NCBI RefSeq assembly: GCF_017569925.1
Contig: NZ_CP050854.1
Span: 2,232,001-2,296,000, forward strand
Length of the DNA: 64,000 nucleotides
Source: Brenneria izadpanahii
GTDB taxonomy: Bacteria > Pseudomonadota > Gammaproteobacteria > Enterobacterales > Enterobacteriaceae
Direction: 5' to 3'
The translations under genes were made by a program, and so were the position numbers. This document shows, one piece after another, positions 61,525-64,000 of the stretch; within the stretch, counting starts at the first letter, position 1, and every line of letters begins with the position of its first letter. The notes under the pieces are model-generated. The model searched no databases and was not told where the DNA came from. It saw only the letters and a list, made by a program, of their open reading frames with translations.

Positions 61525-61655
61525 TGTCTATGGTCTCGCCTGCCAAGCGGCCGCCCGCACCACGTTTTAAACTATCCTGCATATAAAACGAGTATGTTGA
61601 TACGAGCATTTCTGAATTAATTTCAGAAACCGGCTACTCCCCAATGACGGCGCAA
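61525..61655 (-). ncRNA. yybP-ykoY manganese riboswitch in the mntP leader
   Basis: On the minus strand the 5' motif TTGGGGAGTAGCCGGTTTC (rc of 61627-61645) and the 3' motif GGCAGGCGAGACCATAG (rc of 61529-61545) are the two conserved halves of the aptamer. They are separated by stem-loops (TTTCTGAAAT with ATTCAGAAA). The remaining 70 bases to the mntP ATG would be the expression platform. E. coli mntP has the same riboswitch. The 61656-61851 remainder of this gap is AT-rich and holds the promoter. Confidence 0.93.
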
Positions 61656-61851
61656 CCTTAACATATTATTTGTAGATCAAACAACAATAAAAAATCTACG
61701 TGTTAACAATGCGATTGATAATGATTTTCATTTAAGTAAAAATAAATAGTTAGAGTATAAAATAACAGCGAAATTGATAGGGATAAAATACCACAAGCAA
61801 GTTAATGGAATGTTTAATAATATTTTAAATCCATAATGAAAAATATTTATA

Positions 61852-62310
61852 TTACTGATTTTCAACCATAAAATTATATATCTTTTCCAGATCGTCAAGC
61901 TCGCTTACCTGTATTAGTAAGCGACGCTTTTCTAAGTCAATCACCAGAACGCCATCCTCGGATAAATTCATGTTTTTAATTCGATTATAGAGAATAAATA
62001 TATTGGCATAAAAGAAACCCGTCGATTTAAACAACAACTTAGGGCGCCGAATATAGGCAAGATAGATCGCCATAAATGCCAGAGAAAGCAAAAGCGAGGT
62101 GGTAATAATCGGACCGTTATTGATTACATTCCGATAAATAAGGATGACCACCAAACCGATGAAGATCAGGGCATCCAGGCGGTTTACCCGCTTCAGCAAC
62201 ACGCGCAGCCGGGTTTTCCCTTTAAGTTTATCCATGATGAACTCGTCATAGATGGCATAAGCCAGCGCCAGCGCGATTGATAAAATCAGAGCGATATCCG
62301 TACCCGACAT
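61852..62310 (-). CDS. yobD: UPF0266 membrane protein YobD
   Basis: A 152-residue inner-membrane protein with about three to four helices in the first 90 residues ([20 protein letters not shown]). A soluble tail ends [10 protein letters not shown]. It matches E. coli YobD (152 aa). The function is unknown. It lies between mntP and manZ, as in E. coli. Confidence 0.93.
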   Translation of the reverse strand: MSGTDIALILSIALALAYAIYDEFIMDKLKGKTRLRVLLKRVNRLDALIFIGLVVILIYRNVINNGPIITTSLLLSLAFMAIYLAYIRRPKLLFKSTGFFYANIFILYNRIKNMNLSEDGVLVIDLEKRRLLIQVSELDDLEKIYNFMVENQ

Positions 62311-62428
62311 AGATAACTCCAGGCGTGAAGATGAGGAAAGGGTAGTTTACTCGGCAATGCGGTTTCCCGCGTGGAATAATTCTTTAGATAGCGTATGCCG
62401 GAGGCTTGGCCTCCGGCGGATTAACGTA

Positions 62429-63271
62429 TTACAGACCTAACAGACCGATCCAATAACCAAAGATGCCGATGACGAAGAATCCCATGATAAGCCACAGGGC
62501 ATTCACTTTACGTCTCAGCAGCCACATACAGCCGAATGTGAGCAGCAGAGGGATCAACCCCGGCATGAGCTGGTCCAGAATCGACTGAACCGTGGTTACC
62601 GTGGTTTCCCCGTTTTGATTGGTTACCCTTGAAACCACCATCGGAACGTTAACGTGGGTCCATTTATTAACCAGCGCGCCCATGACAAACAGGCCGAGAA
62701 TAGATGCCCCCTCGGTCATCTTCTGCAGGAAACCGCCGCCCATATCGCTCACGATGTCCACGCCTTTACGGTAGCCGTATGCGACGCCATAGTAGCGAAC
62801 CAGCAGGCGAACCAGGTTGAACAGAACAAAGAACAGAACGGGGCCGAGCAGACTGCCGCTCATGGCGATGCCTGCGCCCAGCGCGGCAAAAACGGGACGT
62901 GCGGTCCCCCAGAATATCGGGTCGCCAACGCCCGCCAACGGCCCCATCAGACCAACCTTCAGGCCGTTGATCGCGCCATCGTCAATCGGCGCGCCGTTCG
63001 CACGTTGCTCCTCCATCGCCATCGTTACCCCCAGAATCGGGGCGGCGACAAACGGCTGAGTATTAAAGAACTCCAGGTGGCGCTTAATCGCCTGTTTACG
63101 CTCTTCCGAGTTTTCAGGGTAAAGACGGCGGATTACCGGCACCATGGAAAAACAGAAACCAAGCGCCTGCATACGTTCAAAGTTCCATGACCCCTGGAAA
63201 AGGTTGGAGCGAATAAACACACCGCGAATATCGCTGGCGGTGAGTTTCTTGACATTAGTTGATTCAACCAT
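62429..63271 (-). CDS. manZ: Mannose PTS permease subunit IID (ManZ)
   Basis: A 280-residue IID component of the mannose/glucose/glucosamine phosphotransferase system; with ManY it forms the membrane channel. The N-terminal TASDIRGVFIRSNLFQGSWN and GPLAGVGDPIFWGTARPVFA segments are typical. I chose ATG 63271 (MVESTNVKKL), with GAGAGA upstream. It follows manY by 14 bp. Confidence 0.95.
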   Translation of the reverse strand: MVESTNVKKLTASDIRGVFIRSNLFQGSWNFERMQALGFCFSMVPVIRRLYPENSEERKQAIKRHLEFFNTQPFVAAPILGVTMAMEEQRANGAPIDDGAINGLKVGLMGPLAGVGDPIFWGTARPVFAALGAGIAMSGSLLGPVLFFVLFNLVRLLVRYYGVAYGYRKGVDIVSDMGGGFLQKMTEGASILGLFVMGALVNKWTHVNVPMVVSRVTNQNGETTVTTVQSILDQLMPGLIPLLLTFGCMWLLRRKVNALWLIMGFFVIGIFGYWIGLLGL

Positions 63272-63285
63272 TTCTCTCACTCCTA

Positions 63286-64000
63286 TTAGTCCAGTTCATT
63301 ATCAAGATCGTTGCTGCCAGCCGCCGCAGGTTGACCCGGCACCCTGTTGTATTTCGGGCTGAGCTGGATATACAGCACGGCCATGACAACGCCAATCACA
63401 CCCAGCGCGACCAGGTTGAAATCGGTGAATGCGGCGGTAACGAAACCGAGATAGAAGAAAGGCATCAGATAGCCGGCGCGCATCATGTTGATGACCATGG
63501 CATAACCAACGACCACAATCATGCCCCCGGCGATATTCAGGCCGTTGGTGACGACGTCGGGTATCGAATTCAACATGGCGTGAACGGCATCCGTACCGAC
63601 GGATATCGCAACGATAACGGCAGGGATGGCGATACGCATCGCCTGGAGGAACAACGCCGAGACGTGAAGCCAACTGATGGCGCTCAGGTTGCCGCGTTCC
63701 GCCGCGCTGTCGGCCGCGTGTTGGAAGGCGACGGTGATGGTGCGGACGATAATCGTCAGCACTTGTCCTGCCGCGGCCAACGGAATAGCCAGCGCGATCC
63801 CCGCACCGACGCTCTGTCCGCCGGCAATAACCAGGATGGTTGAAATAATGGAAGCCAGAGCCGCATCGGGCGCGACCGCCGCGCCGATGTTCATCCAGCC
63901 GAGAGCGATCATTTCCAATGTGCCGCCGATAATGATCCCGGTTTGCAGATCGCCCAGTATTGCGCCAATAAGCGTACAGGCGACAAGCGGACGGTGGAAC
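63286..64000 (-). CDS. manY: Mannose PTS permease subunit IIC (ManY), cut by window edge
   Basis: About 238 of 266 residues are present, from FHRPLVACTLIGAILGDLQT to the stop at 63286; the first 28 or so lie beyond base 64000. The family segment GGTLEMIALGWMNIGAAVAP and GMIVVVGYAMVINMMRAGYL are clear. It cotranscribes with manZ; manX would lie further out. Confidence 0.95.
   Translation of the reverse strand, partial: FHRPLVACTLIGAILGDLQTGIIIGGTLEMIALGWMNIGAAVAPDAALASIISTILVIAGGQSVGAGIALAIPLAAAGQVLTIIVRTITVAFQHAADSAAERGNLSAISWLHVSALFLQAMRIAIPAVIVAISVGTDAVHAMLNSIPDVVTNGLNIAGGMIVVVGYAMVINMMRAGYLMPFFYLGFVTAAFTDFNLVALGVIGVVMAVLYIQLSPKYNRVPGQPAAAGSNDLDNELD

Overview
The window is a chromosomal stretch from a plant-associated enterobacterium, most likely in the Pectobacteriaceae (the Dickeya / Pectobacterium / Brenneria / Lonsdalea group). 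Housekeeping genes read as close relatives of E. coli proteins in largely E. coli-like blocks. Between them lies a full intracellular pectin-degradation gene set (ogl, kdgR, kdgM, pelW, togMNAB, kduI, kduD, kdgF) with several KdgR-like operators. I cannot fix the genus from sequence reading alone.

Layout. 1-5.2 kb: purB (cut by the window edge), hflD, mnmA, nudJ and rluE on the minus strand, divergent from icd. 5.3-8.6 kb: a decayed prophage remnant just downstream of icd, holding a frameshifted lambda-type integrase, a truncated serine invertase, an orphan polymorphic-toxin C-terminal domain with a candidate immunity gene, a complete IS256-family element inserted in the 3' end of that immunity gene, and a stub of a phage structural gene. 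8.7-16.3 kb: an accessory mixture with an MFS transporter, a small DUF1883-like protein, an FMN reductase, succinate-semialdehyde dehydrogenase divergent from an IclR regulator, and a GAF-PAS-GGDEF-EAL protein. 16.4-20.3 kb: the pyruvate-sensing system pyrS-pyrR (ypdAB) directly followed by its transporter target yhjX, with a recognisable PyrR operator between them. 20.5-25.7 kb: htpX, ogl, kdgR, yebO, a secreted FMN-binding protein and a lipoprotein. 26-33.2 kb: the classic thrS-infC-rpmI-rplT-pheM-pheST-ihfA block. thrS carries an apparent one-base deletion near codon 21. 33.2-41.9 kb: a DUF1176 protein, an ABC exporter, yddG, nadE, osmE, an RcnB-like protein, tcyP and ydjM. 42.3-52.3 kb: the pectin catabolism cluster. 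52.4-58.6 kb: hxpB, yniB, yniA and the sitABCD/yfeABCD metal importer under a Fur-like box. 59.5-64 kb: yobF-cspC, rlmA, mntP with a yybP-ykoY manganese riboswitch, yobD, manZ and manY (cut by the window edge).

How the genes work together. KdgM admits oligogalacturonides through the outer membrane and TogMNAB carries them across the inner membrane. PelW and Ogl cut them to unsaturated monomers. KdgF, KduI and KduD then convert these to 2-keto-3-deoxygluconate, the inducer that releases KdgR. SitABCD (import) and riboswitch-controlled MntP (export) form opposing arms of manganese homeostasis within 3 kb of each other. No rRNA, tRNA or CRISPR array was recognised.
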